Assembly: GCA_965214415.1 (NCBI GenBank)
Contig: CBDCBQ010000003.1
Span: 3,919,141 to 3,983,140, forward strand
Direction of reading: 5' to 3'
Source: RH-AL1 sp965214415
Lineage (GTDB): Bacteria > Pseudomonadota > Alphaproteobacteria > Rhizobiales > Beijerinckiaceae
Length of the DNA stretch: 64,000 nucleotides
This document shows positions 34,018-42,806 of the stretch, one piece after another (positions within the stretch are counted from its first letter, which is position 1; the number at the start of each line of letters is the position of its first letter). The notes below the pieces were generated by a model. That model was not told where the DNA came from. It made no database searches and saw only the letters and a program-made list of their open reading frames with translations. The translations under genes were made by a program, and so were the position numbers.

Positions 34018-34083
34018 CACGCGCCGGTGACGTCGTCACGTGACGGTTGGGCGGGGCGCGTCACACGTTACGTGACCGTCACG

Positions 34084-34360
34084 TCACCGACGGCGAGCCG
34101 CTCGCGCCGCCTCGATCGCATCGCGGGTGACATCCCCGCCCGGTCCCTCGATCCGCAGCACGACGTCGCCTTTGTCGGCAAGGTCGAAAGCGAGCCCCAT
34201 CGCGCGCTCTTCCGACAGCATCGGGGCTTGATCGCGCTTCCGCCCCGCCTGGCAGCTCGATCACCACAACCCAACCCGTCACCGGGCGCCGGCCGTTGCC
34301 CGTGAAGGCTACCTCGTTCCAGCTCGCCGGTGATGCCGTCGCGCTAGTCGCCAATGGCGT
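34084..34360 (-). pseudogene. Truncated, frameshifted paralogue of the SOS-box gene at 17,401
   Basis: SPASWNEVAFTGNGRRP then WVVVIELPGG matches SASWNEVAFQGNGRRP and WVVVISLPDGG. After a frameshift near 34,225, LAFDLADKGDVVLRIEGPGG then TRDAIEAARAARRR matches the tail of the intact gene. The N-terminal Cys-pair half is missing. Confidence 0.75.
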
Positions 34361-34546
34361 CCATGAGAAGAGCGTCGAAGTCGTCTCTAAACAACCATTG
34401 CGCCGCGTAAAGCGGGATTTTTACAGCGGCAGCTGCAACCTCAAGGCTCACCGAGGACCCGTCCAGCTGACACTTAAGCTCGTGCCGACGATCTTCCGTG
34501 CACAGGACGCCGAGCGCTCTGTAATAAGCGTTGATTCGGCCCGATA

Positions 34547-34777
34547 CTAAACCGAAAGCTTGGCGTTGTGGTCCGCAAACCGCACCATCTGCGCATCGAA
34601 GGTCTTGCGGTCGTATGCCTTCTCGTCCTCAGCGTCGAAGACGTGCATGAGTTCTTTCGTGTAAATGAACCGGCGTGCCTCTTTTCCACCTGCCCCTCGA
34701 CACATCGACCTTGAGAGGGTGATGAGGGCCTCACGGTCGGCGAGCGGGATGGGGCCGCCTAGGGGCCCCTCAATGTA
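34547..34777 (-). pseudogene. C-terminal gene fragment, possibly ImmA/IrrE-like
   Basis: An open frame without a start codon reads GGKEARRFIYTKELMHVFDA then EDEKAYDRKTFDAQMVRF and stops at 34547. KELMHVFD resembles the HExxH-like helix region of ImmA/IrrE-type proteins, with Lys in place of the first His, so this family call is tentative. The beginning of the gene is absent. Confidence 0.35.
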
Positions 34778-34874
34778 CTATCCATTTGCATGGTTAATGC
34801 CACATGACCAATTCGTACATATGTGCTGCGTGCCCCCCCCTTGTCGCACTCTCGCCAAAGGCGTCTCCCGCTGA

Positions 34875-34887
34875 CCCCCCCCCCCCC
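34875..34887. repeat. Run of 13 C
   Basis: Uninterrupted poly-C tract, preceded by an 8-C run in the same short intergenic stretch (34,844-34,851 region). Prone to slippage and to sequencing error. Confidence 0.9.
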
Positions 34888-34954
34888 GTGCCAGTGCCGA
34901 GACCTGCTGGGGTGTGGCAGCTTTGCTGCTGTCGATTGGGACGCCGGCGCGCAG

Positions 34955-35720
34955 CTACTCCCGCCATTCCAGCACCGACCGCACGTTAACGCTGACCTCC
35001 ATGTCCGGGCCGACCCATTCCGCCTTCTCCGCCATCAGTCGCCGGCCAGCCTCCACCGCTGCCTTCCGGCTCGAGCATTTCTCGTGCGCGACCGCGACCT
35101 CGTCCCAGACATACGGATAGCCCCGCTGGCGCGCGCAAGCTCGACTACCGCGTACCACTCGCCGCGGCCGGTGCGATGCGCCGCTCGGATCGTCTCGAGG
35201 CGCTTTGCCTCCTCCGCCACGCCTTTGTAGAGCGCCTCCTCCTGGACGGTGCTCGTGCGCGCGGCTTCAAACGCCAAGCCTTTCAGCGACCGCTCGGATA
35301 GGCTGTCGAGCTTGCCCGGTATGGCGTTCACGTGTTTCGCGATGTCGTTCAGTGCCCGACTGGCCTCGCTCGTAAGCGGCGGCTTCTTTGGGCCTTGCCC
35401 TTGACGCTCGTCACCTCGTCGGCAGGCCCGTGCACGCCGGGCCAGAGATCGGCGGCGATCGTGTTGAGGTCGTCTGCTGTCAGCGTCCACGTGTTGCGCG
35501 CCTCGATCTCGCGCCGCTTGATCTCCGGCACAAGATCGATGACGGCGGAGCGCTTTGCTCGAGCCGCCGCCCTGCCGGTGTCGAGATGCTCGGCCCATCG
35601 CTCGCGCAGATCTTCGTCGATCCGGTCCTCGGCATCAAATTGCCAGTAGGGGCCGCGGGCGTCCAGGATGCGGGCTGGCCTGCATCGAGATGCCCATGCC
35701 GAAAGGGTCGGATTTGCCGC
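34955..35720 (-). pseudogene. Conserved hypothetical protein gene with several frameshifts
   Basis: Successive minus-strand frames give one plausible protein: ARILDARGPYWQFDAEDRID, EDLRERWAEHLDTGRAAARA, EIKRREIEARNTWTLTADDL, ASRALNDIAKHVNAIPGKLD, EEALYKGVAEEAKRLETIRA and RGYPYVWDEVAVAHEKCSSR to TAG 34955. At least two frame changes (near 35,390 and 35,140) are needed. The intact protein would be ~250 aa, largely helical. Family not identified. Confidence 0.45.
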
Positions 35721-35798
35721 GCCCGCCGGTCAACGGCTGGATCACATCGACAAATGACCGCCTTGGTTCGCCAAGGGCCGCTGTGGTTTTCTTCCGCC

Positions 35799-35819
35799 GG
35801 TAGGGAAGGTGGTAGGGAA
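35799..35819. repeat. Short direct repeat near the island/core junction
   Basis: ggtagggaa occurs at 35799-35807 and again at 35811-35819, about 40 bp from the point where yifB coding sequence starts. A small hairpin (cctgat/atcagg, 35835-35857) lies between. Possible attachment-site remnants; not proven. Confidence 0.3.
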
Positions 35820-35860
35820 TGCGCTTTTCTCAGACCTGATGTTTCAAAAAAATCAGGAGG

Positions 35861-36181
35861 TTAAGAGGGGTAGCAGGACGAGAGCATGTCGGCCGGCAGC
35901 GCGCCGATCGCCGCCATGATGCCAAGCGCGATCGGCAAGTCGTAATGGCTGCCCTCTTTCGGCAGGTCGGCCGGCGCGAGATTGACCGTGATGCGCTGCG
36001 CCGGCATCGCCAGCCCCGACGCGACCAGCGCCGAGCGCACCCGCTCCTTGGATTCCGCGACCGCCTTGTCGCCGAGCCCGACGATGTTGAAGACGACGTT
36101 GCCGTGGGCGATCTGCACCTGCACGTCGACAGGCCGCGCCTCGATCCCCTCGAACGCCACCGTCGCCACTCGAACAACCAT
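35861..36181 (-). pseudogene. yifB: YifB/ComM Mg-chelatase-like ATPase, N-terminal 100 residues only
   Basis: The ATG at 36181 opens VVRVATVAFEGIEARPVDVQ, VGLGDKAVAESKERVRSALV, NLAPADLPKEGSHYDLPIAL and GIMAAIGALPADML, the Lon-like N-terminal domain of the ComM/YifB family. The frame then leaves homology (SSCYPS) and stops at 35861. The AAA+ and C-terminal domains (about 400 residues) are missing. ComM helps branch migration during natural transformation and is a known insertion target for resistance islands in Acinetobacter. Here the break coincides with the change from decayed accessory to intact core DNA. Confidence 0.88.
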
Positions 36182-36261
36182 CGCGCGCGCCCCGGGCCGG
36201 TGACGCGCGGAGCTTACGCACCGGATCCACGCGCTGGCAACGGCCAAGGGAGGCTCAGGCG

Positions 36262-36411
36262 TCAGGCGTCGGCCGCGGCTTCGCCCATGGTTCGGATCGC
36301 GGCGGCAGCAACGAGGCGGCGGCCTCGTCTTAGAGCGAGCGCGTCGTCCGAGCCGCTTTCCGGGACGACCCACTTGATCACGATGCTAGCATCGACGACG
36401 AGCGTCCTCAC
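36262..36411 (-). pseudogene. VapC-type PIN toxin, truncated
   Basis: GTG 36411 overlaps the antitoxin stop (GTGA). RTLVVDASIVIKWVVPESGS is the standard PIN N terminus with the first catalytic Asp. After about 30 residues the homology stops (RGRRLVAAAAIRTM) and a TGA closes a 49-aa frame. The remaining acidic residues are lost, so no RNase activity is expected. Confidence 0.8.
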
Positions 36412-36647
36412 CGTTCGTCGCGGCCTTCGCGCTGTAAGATCTCCGCCGGGGTATGGTCGCGTCCGACCATCATGGCGCGCAGATCGGCCGCAAGCTCGTC
36501 GAAGGATGATGCAGGCTCGCACGACAAGACCTGCCTCAGGATCTCGCGATGCTCCGCTTCCGCCGAGCGACCGTTGCGGACCGCCCGCCGCTTCAGCCGA
36601 GCGATGATGTCGTCCTCGATGTTGCGGACGTGGAGGTTGCCCGCCAT
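36408..36647 (-). CDS. FitA/VapB-like ribbon-helix-helix antitoxin
   Basis: 79 aa from ATG 36647. AGNLHVRNIEDDIIARLKRR then AVRNGRSAEAEHREILRQVL is the Arc-type RHH DNA-binding domain of FitA-like antitoxins. The C-terminal part (PASSFDELAADLRAMM) would clamp the toxin. Its toxin partner is truncated, so the antitoxin is an orphan that may still repress its own promoter. Confidence 0.8.
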   Translation of the reverse strand: MAGNLHVRNIEDDIIARLKRRAVRNGRSAEAEHREILRQVLSCEPASSFDELAADLRAMMVGRDHTPAEILQREGRDER

Positions 36648-36694
36648 GACTGCTCCCATTGGTCTCAATGAGTGCAGCTAGCCGATTGCCTCGG

Positions 36695-37774
36695 TCAGGT
36701 CCACGGCGTTGGTGTCCCTCGGCCGCAACAAGCTCCCCCGAAGGGCAAATCTGCCGCAAGGAGGTCGTAGGGGTTTACTCCCGCGAACAGCACCTCCAGC
36801 CGCGCCCGCTCGTCGGCCGATCGCGGCATCATCGCCAGTCCGAGATAGATCGCCAGGTTGACCACCAGCGCCACCGCGCCCGACGTCAGCCCGTACGCCC
36901 ACGGGATACCGATCGGCCAGAGAAGCTGCAGCCCGCACACGACGATGATCCCACCCACCATCGAGCCCAGCGCGGCAAGCCAGTCGCCGAGTTTGGTGAA
37001 GATGCCGAGGTAGAGCGGCACCGACAGCTGCACCATGATCTGGAAGGCGAACAGCGCGACGCTGAACAGGCTCGGCAGCGGCAGGCAGGCGATCGCCGCC
37101 GCCGACAGCGTGATCACCGCCATCGCGACCTGCGAGGCGACCATCAGCGCCCGGTCGGTCATCGGCTTGGAGCGCAGCGCCGCGAGAATGTCGTTCGCCG
37201 CCTGCGCGCCACAGGATTGAACCGTCGCGTCGATGTTGCCCATCGAGGCGGCGAAGACCACCGTGCCGGCCAGCGCCAGTACCAGTGGCCCGCCAGCGGC
37301 GAGGCTCAGCGTGAACCAGCCGGTCTCGGGCGCGGCGGCGACATCGGCGCGCCCGCCCGCCAGGAGCGCGAGCAAGCCGAGCCCCGACACGAAGACCAGC
37401 GAAAGCGGCGCGCAATAGGCCGACGAGCGCTTGACGCTCTCGACGCCGGAACCGGTGTATAGCCGCACGAACAGATCGGGCCAGCAGAGGCTCGACAGCA
37501 CCGGCAGCAGGGTGAGCGAGAAGAACAGCAGCGGCTGTCCGCTCGCCGGTCCCGGCAGCTCGAGGCGGCTCGGCGGCAGCGCGGCGAGGCTGGCGCCGTG
37601 CGCATAGAGCCAGGCGACGAGTCCGAGGATCAACACGCTGCCGAGGATGTAGGCGACGATTCCCTGCACGACGTCGGAGATGACGATGCCGCGCATGCCC
37701 ATGCGGATCGTCCAGAACTGGCGGATGCTCATCACCACGACGCCGAGCACGACCGACGCCGTGAACGAGCGCAT
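36695..37774 (-). pseudogene. Sodium:solute symporter (SSS family), 5' truncated
   Basis: 359 residues from ATG 37774, with about nine hydrophobic segments. They include IRMGMRGIVISDVVQGIVAY, FSLTLLPVLSSLCWPDLFVR, GTVVFAASMGNIDATVQSCG and the SSS-type helix LGIFTKLGDWLAALGSMVGG. Full-length members have 13-15 helices and ~480 or more residues, so the first four helices, which carry Na-site residues, are missing. Immediately behind the start lies a LuxR-type gene that also lacks its 5' end, so a deletion removed both fronts. Transport is unlikely. Substrate unknown. Confidence 0.72.
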
Positions 37775-37778
37775 CTCC

Positions 37779-38006
37779 CGCCAGCGGCCGGCCCTCGACG
37801 ACCTCGGACCGCGCGAGACGGAGATCTTGCGCCTGGTGGCGAGCGGGCTGACCGCGGCCGAGATCGCGGACGCGCTGAGCCTCAGCCCGAAGACGATCCA
37901 GAACTACCATTATGCGATCAAGGCCAAGGTCGGCGCGCGGACCGACGCCAGCCTCGTCTGGCTGGCCATCGAGGCCGGCCTCGTCGAGCGGCGCGCGCCG
38001 GACTAG
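37779..38006 (+). pseudogene. LuxR-type response regulator, C-terminal HTH only
   Basis: LGPRETEILRLVASGLTAAE then IADALSLSPKTIQNYHYAIK is a complete GerE/LuxR helix-turn-helix, ending at TAG 38006. The receiver domain is absent; upstream sequence in frame is the antisense of the symporter gene. NarL-type regulators beside SSS symporters are a familiar sensor/regulator arrangement, so the pair was probably divergent before the deletion. Confidence 0.75.
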
Positions 38007-38109
38007 CGGGCCTCTCCTTTGAAGGTCGGTATGCCGCTCCCGGCTTTACCTTGCATTTGGATTGCTTGCGTTATGATGGCGCGGCAGAGGCGCGAACCTG
38101 GACGCGGCC

Positions 38110-38403
38110 TTGACCGTAGTTGTTTCGAGACCACCACCCGCCGAGTTCTCCGTGCGCAATATTTATCAGACGTCGCTTGACGAGAAGTTCGCCGCCATTA
38201 TGTCGACGATCGCGCGCGACGTCGGATATGGTGATCGCTTGATTGGATTGATTGCGGAACATCGCAAAGCGGTCGAAACGCTAGCTGAACAAGCTATCGT
38301 TGTTTGGGCAACCGAACGGCAGAAGCGCGAGCGAAGGTTGGTGCCGGTCACAAATTTGCAGCATCTACTGCACGAGTATTGCGCGATTGCTGATCATCTT
38401 TGA
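38110..38403 (+). CDS. Hypothetical protein
   Basis: 97 aa from TTG 38110. VRNIYQTSLDEKFAAIMSTI, then DRLIGLIAEHRKAVETLAEQ and VTNLQHLLHEYCAIADHL, mostly helical and soluble. No family recognised. Its codon use is less GC-biased than the core genes around it. Confidence 0.5.
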   Translation: MTVVVSRPPPAEFSVRNIYQTSLDEKFAAIMSTIARDVGYGDRLIGLIAEHRKAVETLAEQAIVVWATERQKRERRLVPVTNLQHLLHEYCAIADHL

Positions 38404-38607
38404 GGCAGATGCCGAGTAACAATTCATTAATTGACTGCAAACATGAAGGATGGCGACCGTACCGCGAGGCCTCGCCGAATCTTTTGGCGCGCCAATTATT
38501 TGGTGCCGATAAAATGGACTCAGTCTGATTGCGGCGAGGTGACAGGGTTTGCCAGCTTGGCGCGTGAAGCATCGCTGTCGATCATGGTGCGCGCAGGGGA
38601 GAGTATC

Positions 38608-39153
38608 ATGAACTTTGTCACGGCCCTGGCGATCTGCCTGGGCGTTATCGGCGGGTTTCTCGCCTACCTCTATTTGGGCCCGGCGGCCGGGACGATGCAT
38701 ATTTGGCTGATCTTCCTCGGGACCGCGATGGGCGTCGCGCTCGGCGGGACGGTCGAGGCCTACAAGAACATGGTCATCTGCGCGATCATGGGCATGGTCG
38801 TCGCCTGGGCGGCCGCGCTGATCATCATCAATGTCTCGACGGGTCTGCCGCTGCCGGTCTGGGCCGGTCTCATGGTCGGTATCACGACGGCGATCTTCGT
38901 GTTGCTCGCGCACATCCCGATCTTCGCGGCGATCCCCGGCACCGTCATCGGTTATGCCGGTACGTTCGCCTATCTGCTCGGCAACCCGAAGGTCCTGCTC
39001 TCGAACGACGTGCTGCTCGGCGCGACCATCCAGAACCCGCTTGTCAACATCACGATCTCGATCCTGATCGCCGCGGCCTTCGGCCTCGTGTCGCTCAAGC
39101 TCGCCACCCTGATGTCGACGAAGTCGACGACGGCCGCCGCCGCCGCCGAATAA
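38608..39153 (+). CDS. DUF1097 family membrane protein
   Basis: 181 aa from ATG 38608 with a GGGGAGAG site. Five to six hydrophobic segments, e.g. LAICLGVIGGFLAYLYLGPA, IWLIFLGTAMGVALGGTVEA and MVGITTAIFVLLAHIPIFAA, match the DUF1097 (YcdZ-like) inner-membrane family. An Ala-rich tail follows. Function unknown. A strong terminator lies 20 bp after the stop, so it is monocistronic. Confidence 0.75.
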   Translation: MNFVTALAICLGVIGGFLAYLYLGPAAGTMHIWLIFLGTAMGVALGGTVEAYKNMVICAIMGMVVAWAAALIIINVSTGLPLPVWAGLMVGITTAIFVLLAHIPIFAAIPGTVIGYAGTFAYLLGNPKVLLSNDVLLGATIQNPLVNITISILIAAAFGLVSLKLATLMSTKSTTAAAAAE

Positions 39154-39174
39154 GATTTCGACGATCGTCTGAAG

Positions 39175-39202
39175 AGCCCCCGCGCCGTTCGGCGTGGGGG
39201 CT
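39175..39202 (+). terminator. Rho-independent terminator after the DUF1097 gene
   Basis: agcccccgcgcc/ggcgtgggggct stem with loop gttc, followed by ttgtctt. It separates the DUF1097 gene from the convergent tonB-like gene and may serve both. Confidence 0.8.
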
Positions 39203-39216
39203 TTGTCTTGTCGATT

Positions 39217-40368
39217 TCACCGGAACGGTACCGCCATCGCATGCGACTTGTGGTCGGGCGGCGCCGAAACCGAGCCGACGCTGCGCACGGCCGCCAGCGC
39301 CCCCTGCGCCGCTTCGCCCGAGCCGCTGTTGATGTGGGCGCCGACGATCGCGCCGCCGCCCGTCACGGTGAACCCGATCGAGCCGCTGCCCTCGCCGCCG
39401 CGATGGCTCGCCGCCGCACCGGAGACCCGACCGGCGACCTCGCGAATCCAGCCTCCCATCTCGGCCCCCGAGGCCCGGCTCGCCTGCGCCGCCTTGGCGC
39501 GCGCCTCCGCCCGGGCTTGCGCCGCGGCCTGGCGCGCCTCGGCCTGCGCCTCGGCCCGCGCCTGCGCCTGCGCGGCCCGCTTCGCCTCGATCTGCGCCTG
39601 ACGTCTGGCGTCGGCCGCCTGCCGCGCCGCTTCGCGCTGCTGCTCCTGGCGCCGGGCGATCTCCTGCTGACGCCGGATCTCCTGCTGCTGCTTGATCTCC
39701 GCCTGACGGCGAGCCTCCGCCGCGGCCTTCTGCGACTGGATCTGGCGCTCGCGCTGCGCCTCCGCCTTCTGCGCGGCCTGCTGCTCGGCCTTTTGGGCAG
39801 CGGCCTTCTGCGCCGCGAGCGCCTTCGCCTGTTCGGCGGCGGCGTCGGGCTTCGCCTGCTCGAGCGGCGCTTCGACCTTGGGCAGGACCGGCAGGTCGGG
39901 CAGCGGCGGCGTCGGCGCCACCGCGGCCGGCGGTGACGCGGCCTGGGGCGGTGGCGGCTCGGCCGCGGCTGGCGGGGGTGGCTGTGGCGGAGGTGGCGGC
40001 GTCGGCTCCGCCGGAGGCGGCGATGGAGCAGGCGGCGGCGGGGGTGGCTGCACCGGCTCCGGCGTCGGCGGTGACGGAGCGGGCGGCGGCGGGGGCTGCA
40101 CCGGCTCGGGAGGTGTCGGTGGCGCCGTCGAGGTCGGCGGCGGCGCGGCCGCGGACTCGGCCGGCGTCGGGCTGGGCGACGGCGCCGCGGCGGGCGCGAG
40201 ATCGACGAGGACGGCGCTCTGCGTCGCCCCGGCACGATCCTGTGGCTGGCGATGCAGCAGGACAATCACGATCCCGACGTGCAGCGCGACGACGATGATC
40301 GCCGCCACGATCCAGCGCGCCAGGTCGCGTCGCGGCGGCTCGCGGAAATGGAACGTCGTGTCGGTCAC
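39217..40368 (-). CDS. TonB-like energy-transducing protein with Pro-rich and Ala/Gln/Arg-rich linkers
   Basis: 383 aa from GTG 40368. A cytoplasmic tip (TDTTFHFREPPRRDL) and one inner-membrane helix (WIVAAIIVVALHVGIVIVLL, with the His typical of TonB helices) come first. A ~100-residue Pro-rich stretch and a TolA-like coiled-coil (RRQAEIKQQQEIRRQQEIAR) follow. The C-terminal domain (IGFTVTGGGAIVGAHINSGS) resembles the TonB_C fold, which contacts outer-membrane receptors. Last gene of the exbB-exbD-tonB operon; transfers proton-motive energy for siderophore or other uptake. Confidence 0.8.
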   Translation of the reverse strand: MTDTTFHFREPPRRDLARWIVAAIIVVALHVGIVIVLLHRQPQDRAGATQSAVLVDLAPAAAPSPSPTPAESAAAPPPTSTAPPTPPEPVQPPPPPAPSPPTPEPVQPPPPPPAPSPPPAEPTPPPPPQPPPPAAAEPPPPQAASPPAAVAPTPPLPDLPVLPKVEAPLEQAKPDAAAEQAKALAAQKAAAQKAEQQAAQKAEAQRERQIQSQKAAAEARRQAEIKQQQEIRRQQEIARRQEQQREAARQAADARRQAQIEAKRAAQAQARAEAQAEARQAAAQARAEARAKAAQASRASGAEMGGWIREVAGRVSGAAASHRGGEGSGSIGFTVTGGGAIVGAHINSGSGEAAQGALAAVRSVGSVSAPPDHKSHAMAVPFR

Positions 40369-40393
40369 GTGGCGGCCGGCTTGCTCGGACCTA

Positions 40394-40894
40394 TCACGGC
40401 CGTGCAGTCCCCGGCGGCGGCGGGGCGGCGCCCCGCGCGGGCAACGTGCCCGGAGGCGGCGTCTCGTCGTGCTTGCCGGCATCGAGGCCGACGAGCCCGA
40501 TCTTGAGATAGCCGGCGTTGCGCAGCGCGTTCATCAGCTCCATCACGTCGCCGTAGTTCACGCTCTTGTCGGCGCGCACGAAAATGCGCTTGTCCTTGTT
40601 GTTGTCGCTCGCCTGATCGAGCGCCGCGCCGAGCCCATCCTTGGCGATCGGATCGTCGCCGAGGGCCAGCTGATGGTCGGCCTTCAGCGTCACGAAGATC
40701 GGCTTCTCCGGGCGCGGCACCGGTGTCGCCGTCGAGGCCGGCAGGTCGACGTTGACGTCGACCGTCGACAGCGGCGCCGCCACCATGAAGATGATGAGAA
40801 GCACCAGGATCACGTCGATGAAGGGCGTGACGTTGATCTCGTGCGTCTCGACGAGATCGTCCGTGTCGCCGCCGGTCGAGAGCTTCGCGACCAT
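40394..40894 (-). CDS. exbD: Biopolymer transporter ExbD
   Basis: 166 aa from ATG 40894. ETHEINVTPFIDVILVLLII carries the membrane helix with the essential Asp (TPFIDV). FVRADKSVNYGDVMELMNAL belongs to the periplasmic domain. Subunit of the ExbB-ExbD proton channel that powers TonB. It starts 4 bp after the exbB stop. A Pro-rich tail extends beyond the usual C terminus. Confidence 0.92.
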   Translation of the reverse strand: MVAKLSTGGDTDDLVETHEINVTPFIDVILVLLIIFMVAAPLSTVDVNVDLPASTATPVPRPEKPIFVTLKADHQLALGDDPIAKDGLGAALDQASDNNKDKRIFVRADKSVNYGDVMELMNALRNAGYLKIGLVGLDAGKHDETPPPGTLPARGAAPPPPGTARP

Positions 40895-40898
40895 CGGA

Positions 40899-41927
<1,029 letters not shown>

Positions 41928-42101
41928 ACGCGAAGACCTTTTGACGGAGTCCGTTGTACTGGCGACGACACCGCGAAAGGGCATCGATACCCCACTCATT
42001 CCGCAGGGTTGCTTTATGGTTTGCTGCGATGGCGGAGACAAGGGCGCAAGGCGGCCCGTCATTGCATTGGCCGCGCGGCGCGCGATGATTTCAGGCGCCG
42101 G

Positions 42102-42806
42102 TCAGGCCAAGGACTCGGCGAGATAGATCAGCATGAAGTCCGGCATCCGCGCCGCATCGAAATCGGCCGGCTCGCGGACCGCGACGAGGCGGGTCAGCTC
42201 CGGGCTCGGATTGGTCGCGTTGTGGGCGGCGAGACGCGCCTGCAGCGCGGCGGCACCGAGCGCGGATCTGGCGATCCGCATGCAGGCGACGGCGGGGCGC
42301 GGCGCGAAGACGATGGTCCAGCGCGCATCGAGGGTCACCTCGTGCGGCAGGAGCCCGGTCTCCTCGGCGAGCTCGCGCAGGATCGAGCCTTCGTAGTCGA
42401 CGCGGCCGTCGATGCCGATGTCGGCCGGCTCGGGGGTCCCGGCCGGAAAGTACAGCACGCCGCCGTTGGCGGTGCTCGCGCTCATCTCGCCGAGCATGAA
42501 CGCGCCGTCCGCCGCGAGCAGCGCCGCCATCGCGAAGCAATTGACGACCGGCGGACCGGGATAGCCGAGGTCGCGCCAACTGATGAAGCTTTTATAGCTC
42601 GCCTCGAAGCAGATGCCGCGCAGCGTGTCGCCGTCGACGGCGAGGTCGCGGGCGAGCAGGACGCGCCCGTCGAAGAGGGCAGGCTTTTTGGCGCGCAACC
42701 CCGCCCAATGGGCGTCGATGCGGGCTGCCTCATCCCGCGCGAACGGCCAGTCGTAAGGCTCGACCGGGCAGTGGATCGCGGCGACCTGCGCCGTGCGCCC
42801 GCTCAA
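42102..42806 (-). CDS. Nudix-like hydrolase with a degenerate Nudix box
   Basis: 234 aa from TTG 42806, overlapping the phzF stop. VDYEGSILRELAEETGLLPH contains the REL-x-EE-x-GL half of the Nudix box, but the first Gly and first Glu of G-x5-E-x7-REUXEEXGU are Ile and Val here. The metal-binding EExG Glu residues remain. Upstream residues (FISWRDLGYPGPPVVNCFAM) form the N-terminal fold. Hydrolysis of a nucleoside-diphosphate derivative is possible but not assured. Confidence 0.65.
   Translation of the reverse strand: MSGRTAQVAAIHCPVEPYDWPFARDEAARIDAHWAGLRAKKPALFDGRVLLARDLAVDGDTLRGICFEASYKSFISWRDLGYPGPPVVNCFAMAALLAADGAFMLGEMSASTANGGVLYFPAGTPEPADIGIDGRVDYEGSILRELAEETGLLPHEVTLDARWTIVFAPRPAVACMRIARSALGAAALQARLAAHNATNPSPELTRLVAVREPADFDAARMPDFMLIYLAESLA

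Noticed and set aside
39363..40265. 300-codon Arg/Pro-rich minus-strand frame
   Set aside because: Shadow of the tonB-like gene; composition is typical of an out-of-frame GC-rich reading.
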